From Uloborus plumipes (taxonomy: Eukaryota > Arthropoda > Arachnida > Araneae > Uloboridae), in contig JAXGGA010003931.1 in the NCBI GenBank assembly GCA_038373865.1, positions 1 through 64,000 of the forward strand: DNA of 64,000 nucleotides, written 5' to 3'. The first letter of the stretch is position 1; every line of letters starts with the position of its first letter. The notes under the pieces are model-generated. The model saw only the letters and a list, made by a program, of their open reading frames with translations, was not told where the DNA came from and made no database searches. Of this stretch, positions 13,701 through 28,700 are shown piece by piece. The translations under genes were made by a program, and so were the position numbers.

Positions 13701-16700
13701 AATGTAATTTCAACGGAAAACATCAAAAACCGTGCCCACTTATATTTAAATACATTGATTTCTCAAAGCCAAGGGGGGGGGGGGCAATTGACCCACCCCT
13801 GCCCCCCTAAATGACGGGCCTGTTAAAAAGACATAAAAACAGCAATTAACATAAACTGGGAAGCTGGAAATAATTTTAAAAAAAATAGCTTTTTGTTTTT
13901 GAGATTGAATGATGTAATTCTTGATAAAGATCATAATAAAACTGCTACAGAACACACTTTACAATGGTTATGCGCTGCAATCTGTTAATAATGAATTGAA
14001 ACAAAACCAAGGTACTAATTGAAGACTATTATTTGGTTGAAATGTTCATTTTGGGGAAATTCAGACCCATTTTTTGGACAGTCCCTAAAAAGGGAAGCTA
14101 GGCATTAATGCATTAATTTTAATAAAAGAAATTGTTCTAATATAAGAATAAATTAATTTTTCTGTATTCTTGTGCATAACTTACTTGTATGTTGGCTGGG
14201 TACCTCAGTTATATAGCGCTTTCGGATATATCACGCTCTTTCTTTGTCCCCCAAAAAGCGGGATATAATGAGGGGTTACTGTAGTTGAGTTTTAGGGAAA
14301 AGAAAAAAATACCTCTTTTCTTATTTCATCCTTCTTGTCATACGATTTGCTTTGATTACAAGTGAAAGTCTATTTAGAATGTTTAACCTTTTCGTTAAAC
14401 ATTCGCATAGAAGTTTTCCTTTCGAGACTGGTGGTACAACTGTTGAAACGCAGATCTCTTTTCATCTGAAAACGGGAAGGTGCAACAGCAAGCACTTAGG
14501 TTTTATGACTTCGGGGCTTGAATACAAAGCCGTAATCCCCCCAGTAAGGGGGCATGAAATCTTGGAAAATCCCCCGCTCCAAAGGTTAGAAGAGAAGATT
14601 TCAACCCCACTCTCAAAGGAAAAAAGACTTGCGGTACAGCATGTGTTAAAAAGAACTATATATTTGATTCCAAGCATCAATATAAGATAAAGACATCTAA
14701 TATTTCTTCAAGATAATTTAGTTATTTTAATTCCATATGTCAAGCTGTTCATTTTCTTCTAGGAACACTTAAAGCTAGTTTACATTAATTAAAATACTTT
14801 ATTTACAATATATACAATCATCAAGAATGGCTAAATTTGGCATATCAAGAAAGCTCAGAACAAATAGTGATCAAGTTTCAAGATAACAAAATCATGGAAT
14901 TTCAATTATTTTTAATTTATCGTCTGCTTCTTGCGAGTGCTGCCAAACCAAACTTGAAACAAAAAGCTTAACTAAAACAAGAAAAGATATGCAAATAGAA
15001 CTTAAAATTAAATATTCAACATGTGTACCACCCGATTCTCAAAGGTTAACTCCAATCCATTTTCCTGTAACTAGCAAAGAATAAGCAACAAAGTTATTGT
15101 TCAGTGTCCATCTGCTACCTCAAATACTGGAGCCACACTTCCCCGTTCTCTTTCACATACAAATAGGGTGCCCCGAGCTTAAAATTTCTACAGGGGTGAT
15201 TGTGAGTTCATAAAAAAATACATAAAAGTTTTAAAGAAAAAGTGGGGGGGGGGGGGAGTGTTTTTTTAAAACCAAGGCCCCTATTATTTAAAAGCACACC
15301 TAATTTTATAATTATACATACATAATAATTAATTTCCTTTCATAAACTAACACATTTTATATGTTCAAATATTTTTTAGTCAAAATATTGTACATGCATT
15401 TAATTAAATTGTAAATGAGTAAGAAAGTTACTTTTGAGCTGGTGATGAGCAATTATCTCCAAAAAAATATATTGAGGAGAAAGCAAAAGTCTAACAGAAT
15501 TACTGTTTGTTGTGCGAAAGCATTTATAAAGTAATGAAAGTTGCATGTGTTACATTTTGTTGCATTTCATTTATTTGTCTCCTAACTAAGGGTAATAAGC
15601 ATCAAAAGTTCAAAAGTGAGAAAAATTTGATTCTCATACCGGATGCAAATAAAATAATTTACTAAGGTAAAAATCAATTAGAATTTTCTTCTTAACATTT
15701 CTATTTGATGAATATTATTTAATAATTATCGGTATAATCATCGAAAATTCGAAAAAGAAAAAAAAATCCGGAGGTGGGAAGATAAAAGCATAATTAAAAA
15801 TATTTTGTTTCCAGTACTTTCAAACGTGAAAATACCAGAATCATGAAAATACCGGAAAACTGGTAAAATACCGGAACACAATCACCCGTTTCTAGGAGGG
15901 AGAGAATTCCTAAATTAATACTTAAAAAATTTAACAAGATGAAATAATGCAAACAGAATATCTAGCATTATCTTACATAACCAAAACTTACTTGCATATC
16001 TTGGACATCTTGAGTTCCTACATTTCCCAGAAGTGAATAAACACTGCTATCACCAAATCCAACTGAGCCTCTGTAATTCACTAGGAAAAAAAAGCATACC
16101 ACTAATTATCTCTGTCACTTTAAAATAGTCGTATCAAGTGAAAAAAAATTACGTCATTTCCATGGAAACTGTACGAAAGAAAACAGCTCCACTCTTTTTT
16201 TTATGCACTGCTGTTGAGGCATTTCATTAATTTTATGTTTATCGAATTAGGTTTACGATTTATTTATATCCTGATATCTCAGTTATTTTTAAATGTTTTC
16301 TAACAAATCTTGGTATACATTAATTAAACACAAATATCTATGATGAAGTACTGAACAACTTTATTAACGTTGATTTCTCAATTGAATAATAGTTTACACG
16401 CAAAGCAATTTTAATCATTTGCATTAAACTATTGCTGTAAAAGCTATGTGGGAAAAAAGTCCATGGCGCCCTAACTATGATAACCATCAAGGGAAAAGTG
16501 CAGAGAGTGGGGAATTAATTTGGCTTTGACACACCAGCTCTCGTTATACAGAATATAATAGATTACAGTGTGATAATATACGTAAGGAAACTTATTTAGC
16601 AAACATTTTTTTGGTTAAAAGTTAAAAACGTTCACATTTTTTTGTTTTATTTAATGAAAGATTCATGCCCATTATCTCAACATTAATTCATTTCATTTGC

Positions 16701-19700
16701 TTTTCTTTTCAATTTTAAATGCTTTTTCTCAATTATTTTGCAATTGTGAGAGTTAGAAATAAGCAAATATCAGAATGATTACTGTTTATTACCAAAGATT
16801 ATCTTGTTTATAACTTATAACTAATGCTTAAAAATAACAATCATCAGGTATACTATACTGAATATCAACTGATACCGCTTAACATCAGAGGGATCATTTT
16901 TGAAAACTATAGCAGTTATCAAATGTTTCCTAGGTAATAAATGATACATTTGAATTTTCATGAACTATATCAGCAGTGTGTCGAGTTTGGATAAACGATA
17001 GAAAGTGTTGTTTAATACAAAATATGAACAATGAAAAGTTTTTTAAACAATTGTCAACAGAAAAAATAATTGATGTCCAAAGAGTAGAATCATATAGAAA
17101 AGGGAAATAGGTAAGTTTTAAAGGTGGAATGTAATCAGATTTTGAAACGTAAAAATAACAGCACTAACGAGCAAATAAAGACTAAAACAAGTAATATTTA
17201 TGTGTAATCTATAAAAATTGCCAAACATGAAAAGGGATTAGTTTTTTGCACATTTTCAAGGACTTTAAAGACTCATTAGAAAAATCAAATACAGTGCCCG
17301 CCACTAATAAAATCACTGGATTATAAAATCAGCCGTTTTATAAAATCAAATCTGGAAGAACAGAAACATTACCATATCAAAACATGTTAAAACCATCCTT
17401 TTATAAAATCATTAGAGACGTTTTATAAAATCGAGTTTTGGAGAGAATATGTTAAAAACGGGGGAAGAAGGGGGGGGGAGAGAAAACACGCTTTTTCTTG
17501 TCTGAATAAAACCAGAATTTTCTTTCTTCAAGAAAACAGAGGTTGACAGTTCATATTATTCAGTTTGAGTATAAATTGTTCGCTAGAAAAACATGCCTGA
17601 ACATCAAGATTTAAGAATGATTTTTGTGTACTTTTAAGATTTTTCAAGGATTTATGCAAAAATCAAGTATTTTTCCATGGCCCCTAGTTAGCAAAATAAA
17701 ATTCAAGGACCATGAGAACCCTGGCTTGGTGGGCCCTTTTAGTTGGTTTTTATTTGTTATCTTTTCCTTGCAAGCTCTGTCTCATTGACACTTTATATTC
17801 TGTTTATTGATTTTAAAAATGAAATTTCGAATTTAATTTTCGAAATTAATCAATGCTAGTGTTAAGTTAGCACCATACATAATTTTTTCTAGCCTATTCA
17901 CGATTTTTTGTTTTAAATTCACTCAGTTCTTTTGAGTTTCATTTCATAAGAATGAAGTTAGAGCTAGTTTCAGAGCTTTTTTTTTTTTTTTTTACAGTGG
18001 CAAGTCTAGCTATTTTCAAGTATTTAAAGAATTAACATAATTGATCATACTAAAACTTTACTTTCCTACCCTTTACACAGAAATTACTAAAAATGGGTGA
18101 TCATTGGGGAAACTGATTTTATATACATCAAACCAACTGAAGTGGATTTAGTGTAATTAAGTGGATTTAGAGGATACAGAGTTTCATTTGCTAAAAATCA
18201 AATGAACTTATTACAGATTAATAAGTTTTCCTATTGCTTAAATGAATGCTTAATGTTTAGCACTATATGCTTTTCCAAAAAAAAGTATAAACAAAATAAA
18301 ACATACCTTTACAGATAGTATATCCTAACTTTATACAGAAGGCACTGAAAATGTCAAAAGATGTAGTAAAAGCTGAGTGAGGCCCACCTGAGGAAAAAAA
18401 AAAATTGTGTATTTTTTTTTAATGGATCATTGAGCACAAAATTAGCAAAATTAAATCTTACCATGTGGAAACATAATAACTGGTGACTCCGCATTTTCTT
18501 TAGGAGTGATAACAATTATTTCATACGATAGATCAGCTATAAAAACAAAAAGATACATATCAAAAATCAATAAAGTTTTAAAAAGAAAATTCAATTGTTG
18601 TTAGATACTTAGTGTGCTGTAATATTTTTAGGATTGAAATTTTTTAATGAAAATATGTAATTGAGTAAATATATTTGCACCAAAGGTGGGGATGTTTTCG
18701 AAAACTCATCAGCCTAAATTACTTTTGACAAGCCAAAAATAACCATAGTCAATACTTTGCAAACTAAATTCAAGCAATTTAACAGGGAATCAAATTGTAA
18801 CTGTGTGCACACAAAAAATAACATAATATAAATGCATTTTTGATTTTACACATTATCAGACTCAACATTTTAATGCCCCCCCCCCCCCCCCCCACCCCCC
18901 CACACACACACACAAAAAAGGCTTTAAAAAAAGATTTCAACCAATTGAGTATTTTTTTTCAAATTTAAACAATATTTCTTTCTTAAATTTGTATTAATTT
19001 TCATTTGGTTTAGGTTCTTTTTTTACTATGCAGGTGTACTAAAGCTGATGTTGCTATTAATAATTAAATTCTCTAAATAATATAAGAAATGTACCTCAAT
19101 AAAACGTGATTTTATAAACAATATAAACTGTAATGGAGCCTACAGCTCCATCACATTTTTTTCTAGCATCAGGGACACTAATATAACTATACTCAATGCA
19201 AATTATGTCCAAATTTTCTCTCACGAAAAATTAAGATTCAAAATGCATGAACTTGCCATAATGAGGATTAGGAGTGACTGGTGTGAGTCTTTCAACCCTC
19301 CAATTAATCTCTTCAATTTTTGAAGGGCTATGTGCACCTAAAAGGAACCAAGTAACAGAAATTCTTTCATTGAAGGATATTTTTCCAAGAACCTAAAACA
19401 TCAAAATGATCTTATTTTACAAAGGTGAAAACATTACTGAGCTATAAAAAAGAAAAGACAAGAAATAAACTAAAAATAAGGTAATATTTAGCAATTATTT
19501 GTATGCTTAGCATATGTGTTGAGTAAAATGCTTATACCTGATGCCAATTATAAAGAGTGGTGCAGTGAAAGTGTATTATGAGGAGTTGAGTAAAAAAAAA
19601 TGCATGCATTGTATAAGGCTCTTATGTGGTATTTTAATGAATTTGTGCAGTTGTTGGGAAAATCAGGTATCCAACAATACAGATGCAGTCATTTTGACAA

Positions 19701-22700
19701 AAAAAAAAACTAATAAACAGAATATTCCATTATACAGGATCAAAATAATGCATCACAACAGTTTGGTACATTGAAAATACCTGTATTTAGTTTGTTAATT
19801 TCACATAATTTGAGTCTGACAGAGTTGAATTTGATATCAACACTTTTGAACATATTGCATAATGTACAAATTTTATCTACACTTTATGATAGCACTTAAC
19901 CTTTGTAAAATATTTGAAAAAAAGGAATATTTTGACATTTGACCTTACATAAAATATTTAGATTACAGATTACAATATTTACAAACAAAACATAAGTACA
20001 AAACTACAATTAATCAAAATAGTAATCAGGTCAAATGCTAGTGCATGGTAGTATAATGCTAGTGCATAAGTATTATGAGTGAGAAGGTATACATCTTAAT
20101 TCAAAGAACAATACTGTCGGCCCCGCTTAAACGAATACTGTCGGTTCCAAGAAATATTATTTGATTAAACGGGGTATTCGATTAAGAAGGGATCTTTAAC
20201 ATTACGTCTATGGCATGGGTTCCGAGATATTTTGTTCGTATAAGCGGGGTATTCGTTTATCTGCAGGGGTGATTGTGAGTTCATGAAAAAATACCTGAAA
20301 GTTTTAACGAAAAAATGTGTGTGTGGGGGGGGGGGGCGTTTTTTTTTAACCAAAGCCTCTATTACTTAAGCACGCCTAATTTTATAGTTAGACATACATA
20401 ATAACTAATTGCCTTTCATAGAAGCAAACAAGACACATTTCATATATTAGATTAGTTTCACATAGTTTTTGGTCAAAATTATAAGCATGCATTTAATTAA
20501 ATTGTAAATGAGTAAAATAAAGTTACTTTTGAGCTGGTGTTTTACAAATTATCTCCAAAAAAAATATATAAATAAACATATGTTTCATTTATTTGTCTCC
20601 TAACTAAGGGTACTAAGCATCAAAAATGAGAGAAATTCGATTCATATTCTTATATCGGATGCAAATCGATTGCAATCTTTAAAATGAAAGCACCAAAATC
20701 GAAAAAGATGCAAATAAAATAATTTATAAAATTAAAAAAAAAATAGAATGGCATTTTAGCATTTCTATTCGATGAATATTATTAATAATTATCGGTATAA
20801 TCACCGAAAATTTGAAAAAGCAAAAAATATACCAGAGGTGGGACGATAAAAGCATAATTGAAAATATTTTATTTCCGGTATTTTTGATCATGCAAATAAC
20901 AGAATCAATCATGTAAATACCGGAAATCTGGTAAAATACCGGAACACAATCACCCCTGTATCCGTTACCCGATTAAGCGGGGACGACAGTACATGGAAAA
21001 AAATCATACGCTTTGCGAAACACAACATAACGCTGAATAAAAATTTAGTACATTTAAATAAATGAAAAACCATCTACAAAAGTTAGAGGATCACATTACA
21101 AATTAGATTACTAGAAAAAATATGTTTCGAAAAACTAGAAAATTTAGGGTTCTTCAGTTGTTAAAACAACCTTTTTTATAACCATCAAATAATCAATAGA
21201 GCATGCAGTAAGAAGAGATAGTGGAAGTAAGCAAAGCTTGGTGATAGCAGCTTGGCGCTGGGATGGTGAAAACAAAGCCAATTAGATGTTGCGAGATGTT
21301 CATGGACAGTATAGCTGAAAACTGGGAAATTTGGTTAGTAGCCAGTGGCCAGTGGACTCAATTATATTAGTCTCCACTTTTTAAAGTTAGTCGCCACTTT
21401 TTAAAACTGCAACTAACGAAGCACTGTTAATACGTTTTACATTTTATATGTTTTTAAATGGGTTCCAGAAGCGTTCAATACATATTGATGTAAACCAACA
21501 AGTTGTATATTTATTTGTATGTTTCCTTTATACAGTCCCTTTAAAATCGTATAAACAGTGCTTCACTTTATGTTTCAAATTTTTATGAATAACGAAAAAA
21601 AGTATTAGAATATCGCTCACGTAAGAAAGGTGATACAACTCGAAAGCACAAAATTTTAAAGAAGAGACAGAAAAGAATTTAAACTTTAAGTACAGCCTAA
21701 AACAAGGAAAAGTTCAGTTTTAGAGCATTACTAACTGATTTTGCAAACCATAGGGACCCTTATGATTTTTTTTTTTTTTGTAAACAACATCTCAAACTGT
21801 TATATATTTCTACATGAACCGCAAAATTTACCCATTTGCTCAGTCATAAATAAGATCAAGTCAAAAGTAATTAACCAGTTTCATACTCTATTCATAATAC
21901 TTAACTAACATTTTATATAGAACAAAAATGCATACCGTATATACTCGCGTATAAGTCGAAAAATTTAGTCCAAAAAATGAAGTTGAAAGTTAGGGGGTCG
22001 ACTTATACGCGGGGCAGAATTTCCGAAAAATTTTCCCGAACAACTTTTGGAAAAAAAACACTCAAAAACGAGGAGATTTTTCAGATTCAGTCCAACTATT
22101 TTAAACAGACGCTAAAGAAGTAAATACTCATACATTCTACTGTATTTTTGCATGGTTTGATTGTGAAATAAAGAATAAATATTTACAATAAACGACCGAC
22201 GTCGTGAAAACTGCGGGAATTGCGAATTCGCGAATTTTCCGATTGATGGTGTTTATCCTTTTGAAACAGAATGTAATACGGCTACATCGCAAAATTTATT
22301 GATAATAATAATGCAAAATAAAAGCAACAAATAGCAAAAATCGTCGCTGCAAAATCGAACCCTTACAAAAACCGCGATCGTAAAATCGAACCCTTTACAA
22401 AAATCGCGATCGCAAAAATGAACTCTTTTTATTAAAAAGAATAACAATCGGGTTATTTTCAACACAAGAAATCTCACTGCATTCCATTTTCCTTCTTTTT
22501 AAAACGCTTATATATTTAAAAATCGCGGTAAAACGTTCCCGGATCGGTCCCGTTTTACAAATATCGAGATCGCAAAAATGAACCCTTTTAGTGAAAAGGA
22601 ATGACAATCGTGCTGTTTTTAACAAGAATTCTAACAAGCTGTTTTTCAATTTCTAAAGAATTCTAACAAGCTGTTTTTCAATTTCTAACAAGAATGTTCC

Positions 22701-25700
22701 AGTGCATTTCAATTTCCTTCTTTTCAAAACATTTATATTTAAAAATCGCGGCAAAAGGTTCCCGATCATTTCAGAAAGTGCGGTCTCGACTTATACGTGG
22801 GTTTTCGATTTTTTCCCTATTTTCCTTAAAAAAGTAGGGGGGTCGACTTATACGCGAGATCGACCTATACGCGAGTATATACGGTAGTTATACGTATCTT
22901 CTCTATATATATTTTCTGACTTAAAGAATGAAGTATTTTTAATGATAAGTTTTAGTTAACAACTGGAAACATTTAAAAATAGAGTAATAAATAATGCTAA
23001 AAACAAGAAACCAGAGTTAAATTGTTTATTTAAACACATCATGTACTTGATTAAAATAGTATGATAAGTTTCAATTACACTGTTCGACAAAAAAAAACCT
23101 TGAAAATGCTTCTGGTATTTTGAAGGCTGATTCTTATGTAAAATGACCCCCTGAATCCGAATATGAGCCCCGTTTTCCCCCATCACGTCCCAATTTTTTT
23201 TAAAACGCCCCCCTTTTTTTTTCATTTTTCATTAGTTTCAGGGCTATAATATTTTTTTTGGAGGGGAAAGGAGCCTTATATTCACCAATAAATTTTTTTG
23301 GATGTCAAGAGAGACTCAAAGTTTAAAATCATGAGCACCGAGAAAAAATCGGGGAACTTGGGGGGGCGTGGCCCCCCAAAATATTTGAAAAATCACCAAA
23401 AACGATCTTTTTAGTCTAGTTTCTTTAAAAAGACCTTTAAAACATTTTTTTCGTGCAGAACCAGAGTATAAGATCCGCTCCTATGGCTCCTGGGTCAGAA
23501 AAAATTTTCACGCTGTAAAATTTTTTTAAAAAAATAAAATAATGCTTTAAAAATCGCACTTTGCACTCGAGTTTTAAAGCAGGTCTTCAGCCAAAAAAAA
23601 AACAAAATTGTGGCTGATTCTTATGTCAAATGACCCCCTATTTCCAAATATGACCTCAGTTTCCCTCCTCCACCCCCTCTTTCCAGAGAGTCCCCCCCCC
23701 CAATTCAGAGTCATTTTACTAATTCGGAGGGGAAAAGTACATTACGTAACCCGTTAACATAATTCTAAAAGGCAACAGAGGTTCAAAGTTCAAAATCATG
23801 TACATGTGTACCAAAAATATAAACTAGGGCGGTATACCTCCCCCTCCCCCCCCAAAAAAAAAGAAAAGAAAATTCAATACTCTGATTTTTCACAAAAAAA
23901 AAAAAAAAAAAAAAAGTTTAAAACGTCTCTTAGAAAAACAAGAAAGGAAGGTTTTTTTTTTTTTTTGGGGGGGGGGGGTACACTGCCATAGTTTATATTT
24001 TTGGTACACATGTACATGATTTTGAACTTTGAACCTCTGTTGCCTTTTAGAATTATGTTAACGGGTTACGTAATGTACTTTTCCCCTCCGAATTAGTAAA
24101 ATGACTCTGAATTGGGGGGGGGGGGGAACTCTCTGGAAAGAGGGGGTGGAGGGGGGAAACTGAGGTCATATTTGGAAATAGGGAGTCATTTGACATAAGA
24201 ATCAGCCACAATTTTGTTTTTTTTTTTTTGGCTGAAGACCTGCTTTAAAACTCGAGTGCAAAGTGCGATTTTTAAAGCATTATTTTATTTTTTTAAAAAA
24301 AATTTACAGCGTGAAAATTTTTTCTGACCCAGGAGTCATAGGAGCGGATCCTATACTCTGGTTCTGCACCGAAAAAAATGTTTCAAAGGTCTTTTTAAAG
24401 AAACTAGAATAAAAAGATCGTTTTTGGTGATTTTTCAAATATTTTGGGGGGCCACGCCCCCCCAAGTTCCAAGATTTTTTCTCGGTGCTCATGATTTTAA
24501 ACTTTGAGTCTCTCTTGACATCCAAAAAAATTTATTGGTGAATATAAGGCTCCTTTCCCCTCCAAAAAAAATATTATAGCCCTGAAACTAAGGAAAAAGG
24601 AAAAAAAAAGGGGGGCGTTTTAAAAAAAATTGGGACGTGATGGGGGAAAACGGGGGTCATATTCGGATTCAGGGGGTCATTTTACATAAGAATCAGCCTT
24701 CAAAATACCAGAAGCATTTTCAAGGTTTTTTTTTGTCGAACAGTGTTATTTATATATGCTCTGAAAAAGAAAAAGGTTTTTAAATTTGTATTGAGATTTA
24801 ATTGATCTTATTAAAACTGTTTAAAAATATATAACATTTTAACGAAAACGATGTTATTTTAAGTGACTCCTCTTCTTCAATTTTGTGCTTTCCCCCACGT
24901 GATCGCTGAGCAGCCATTCCAAAGCAGGTGGCACGTGCAGGGTTCAAAGTTCAAAGTGCAAATGACGAATGGCGGTTCCTTGTGGCTCAATTTCTCCCTC
25001 TAGCGATGGGGAGAAGAGGTGGGGAAAGAAATACATGGAAGTAGCGCGGAACAGGAGGGGAGAAATGTGGTTCGATTGGGAATGTTTAGAGTGACTGAGC
25101 AAGAGTGGCGACCAAAGGTGGCGATCGATGCCACATTTTTTAATCGCCACTTTTGCAACTTTAATCGCCACGTGGCGAGTGGCGACCGCTAATTTTCAGC
25201 TATAATGGACAGAATTGTCAATTCAACCCATTTATGCCCAGTAGCCAAAAAACGGGACGCTTGTTAGTTACTGCATACAAAAACCTGTAATGGGTGTATC
25301 CTTTTACTAAAGCTGTTCTTCACAAGTTAAATAGTCCTTCTTGAGAAAACCAGTTAGAGCTATTATTTGGACATCAGAGTTTATTTATTGACAGCTATTT
25401 TCAGACAAATCAGTCAAGCAACGATCCAGCATGGGTGGCCACAGAAAGTTTTTTTTTTTTTTTGAGAAATTATTATTCATAAAATTAAACTATTTTAAAA
25501 CTATTTGGTTAAAATTGATCACAGATGTTTTCTGTAATGTTACTTTGCAAAAGTAAAGTCAAGTAAGGTCGTATTTTGCTCACATATCTGCAAAATACTC
25601 CATAAACAGGACGTTATATAACTTAATAAATATGGCAACGGTAAACTATTTCAAACCTAAAATGTATGTAAACCATTACAAGCAAAAGTTTCAAGCAGAT

Positions 25701-28700
25701 AAAAATTGAAAAAAATTGTTAAGAAAAACTTGGGCATAAATGGGTTAACAAGTAATTCAAGAAAGGGCCAAATATTGGCATCAATAGCAACCCTCTTTGT
25801 TTACTTGCGCTATCAGTTCCTTCCGAATGCACTATAGGCAAGTACACTACACAAATAAGTTAACTGCTGAGACGAAATAAGGAAAGGTTAAGCATGTAAG
25901 CTCGACTAGCATGCTATTTCAAGTTATGCTTTTATAAGGGAAATAACCAAACATTCTAATGCCTGAAGAAAATAGATACCTTAGTGCAATAATTGCAAAT
26001 TATAACTCCAAGGTTCATGAGGCACAAATATGCAGCGATACTGCAGACACGTTGCAACAATTGAATAAGTCTAGTATTGAGCAACATTGTTGGGATAAGA
26101 ATCATTCTTTCGATTTTAATTCTTTTCAAATTGTCCAAAAATGCCCCCATCAGATCTTGATTTTTGGGAATCCTTCCATATTTTGAAAAACAGTTCCGAC
26201 TTTGTTAATGATATAAATGCTATTCCTTATTTTTCTGCTGTTTGGCATCCATTTGCATAATTTTACCTTTTCCCATTCTATTTTATTTTTCTGATATTGC
26301 TGGCATTTTCTTATTTTCTACTTGTCTTTCTTTTCCTTTTTGTTTTCTTCATTTACCGATTCGCTTTCTTTCATTCTGCTTTTTTTGTTCTTGCTGTTAA
26401 CGGTTATAGCTTGGTGTTTTCTAATTATGTTAGCCTTTGGGCTTATTGTGTCGCCAATTGAATTCTTTCTTTTCTTTTTGTACCTGATAGAAAGCTTCGA
26501 TTCAATCCTTATTTTCCCAATGGATCTTTTTTGGCTGAAAAATTTTCTTATTGATGTTCGGATAATCTGCTTTGTTTGCTTTTTAAGCCGTTCGCTTCTG
26601 TTCTCGTTGCATTTGTCAGATGTCTGTGCATCCATAAGCAACCAATTTTTTGCATTGAAAAAGGCGTTCCTTGTAATGCCGAAACAAGTGTCTGCAGTAT
26701 CCCTGCGTATCAGTGGCTAATGAACGTTGGAATTATAATTTGCAATTCTAATACCTTTTAAGGAAATATGTATACATTTAAAATGAATGATATGAACAGA
26801 TAGTTTGCAAAATAAGAAGGAATAGTTCAAGCTTAAAACTAAATCAAACACTAAATCACTTTTTCAAATGTTAATAAGAAGCCCAACATGCATTACCAGA
26901 AAATAAAATTACAAATGAAATTCAAAGAAATTGATTATTTTTGTACGCAGCTAAAAGGCAACTAGGAATTTCTTGAAAAAGGATTTACAAGGCACACACA
27001 TTGTGAACCTCACTACTACAACTTCAATTAGGGCAAATTAACATTGCAAAACTACAATTTAGGATTTCAATTTCATATTTTCTCAAAATAAAGTAAATAT
27101 ATTTAAAGCAAATTTCAAAAACAAATTTTAAAAGTTAAAAAAACTTTACGCTGTGAATCAAACAAAAAGAAAAGAAAAGAAAAAGCTATACAGGGTAAAA
27201 GCACCAGTAGTTGGCCATTTAAGAGATCTTTTGTTGATCTTGGCTAACCTAGAACTTTCAGCTATCAATACAGCAACAAAAACAAGGTAAAACTTTAGAA
27301 TGAACCTTTCTGATAGTGAATCACCTACTTGTTTCAGAAATTAAAAAAAAAATTATGTTAAAATCCAAGCTGTTGCCAACACTAAAAAAATATAACACTA
27401 TATTAGTCGGCCACAGAATTGTCTTAGCTGAAAAATAAGCGGAATCGCAATCTCGGATGACGGGCACACCATTCAAAATGAAATGACTCATTACTAATTC
27501 AAAAAAAGTACCCAAAACTTAACTGCCACTGGTTGATGATTGAGGATAGGTACATGAATGTGTGAATGCGTCATATCTGATTTTGAATTAAAAATGTACT
27601 ATTTATGAGGAGTTTTATGTCATTGTGGCCGACTACTGGAGCACTTACCCTATAATCAAAACATGTTAAGAACAGACTTTCCGTTTATAAATATTTCTAA
27701 ATCAGGTAAATATATAATATTGTATTACATTTTTACAAAATCTCTATAAAAACAAGTACTATCCGACTTGCAACAAATATAGACTAATTATGATTATAGA
27801 ACATTTACAAGTGAGTTGCTTTTCAGTTTTTCTATTAATTATTCCTTTTGATTGCATAAATTTTTATTAAAACTGATAAACTTTGATTAGTTCAGTAAAA
27901 CATGCTATAGCGATATTTGACCCTACATCTAGATATGTAAATTTAAAACTCATACCAAGCAGGGCTCTGTATCAGGCGATGATGCTGATGCAATAATGAA
28001 ATCTTCCCAAACATCAAGAACACTGCAGTCACTAAACTTGAAGCCATTGACCTCTGCACACAAAAGAGAAAAAAAAAAGAGTTAATAATCTTTAACCAAG
28101 GGTTGAAAAATGTCAATGAAACAGCTGATGACCTCGACAAAGTTTATTTCTTTTTGGAGAAGTAGGGAATAATTGGCGGCAAGTTGACTTGAGCTACTTT
28201 CCTACTTGTTTTGAAAATGTATCACAACTCAAATCTATCTGCCTCTCCCCCTCCCTATTTTTCATTGAACTCCCTAAAAAGATGTAATTATTGTCAAGGT
28301 TATAGCTCAACTTATCAGAGCCATACTACAGACTTCGCAGTGGCTTTAAAGAATATTAAAACTGTCCTAAAAATTTTCATAATATTATGCATTGAATTTT
28401 TTTTTATAAAATCCCACTCAATAAAATTTTATTAATGTGCTGTACCTTCTGTTTACTCATCAAATAGAACATATTTTTAAACTCATTTAAAGCTGAAGCT
28501 ACACCAAAACCATTTTGTTACCAGATTGCCATTTTTGGCTTATCTTTTTTTTGTGGCTTTAATACTTTTTTACAAGCAATTTAGAGCAGTGCATTAGCGT
28601 AGGTAAATAATTGATTAAAAAAAAAGAATCTTGCCTGTGTGACAGACATTGAAAGATATTTAAACAAATTTCCCTTAACAAATTATTTATCAATGAAGCA

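Noticed and set aside
26322..26720. 132-residue hydrophobic frame and its 107-residue Lys-rich antisense partner
   Set aside because: Both are products of skewed T-rich sequence in the Penelope-like fragment. The residue composition is an artefact, not a membrane protein.
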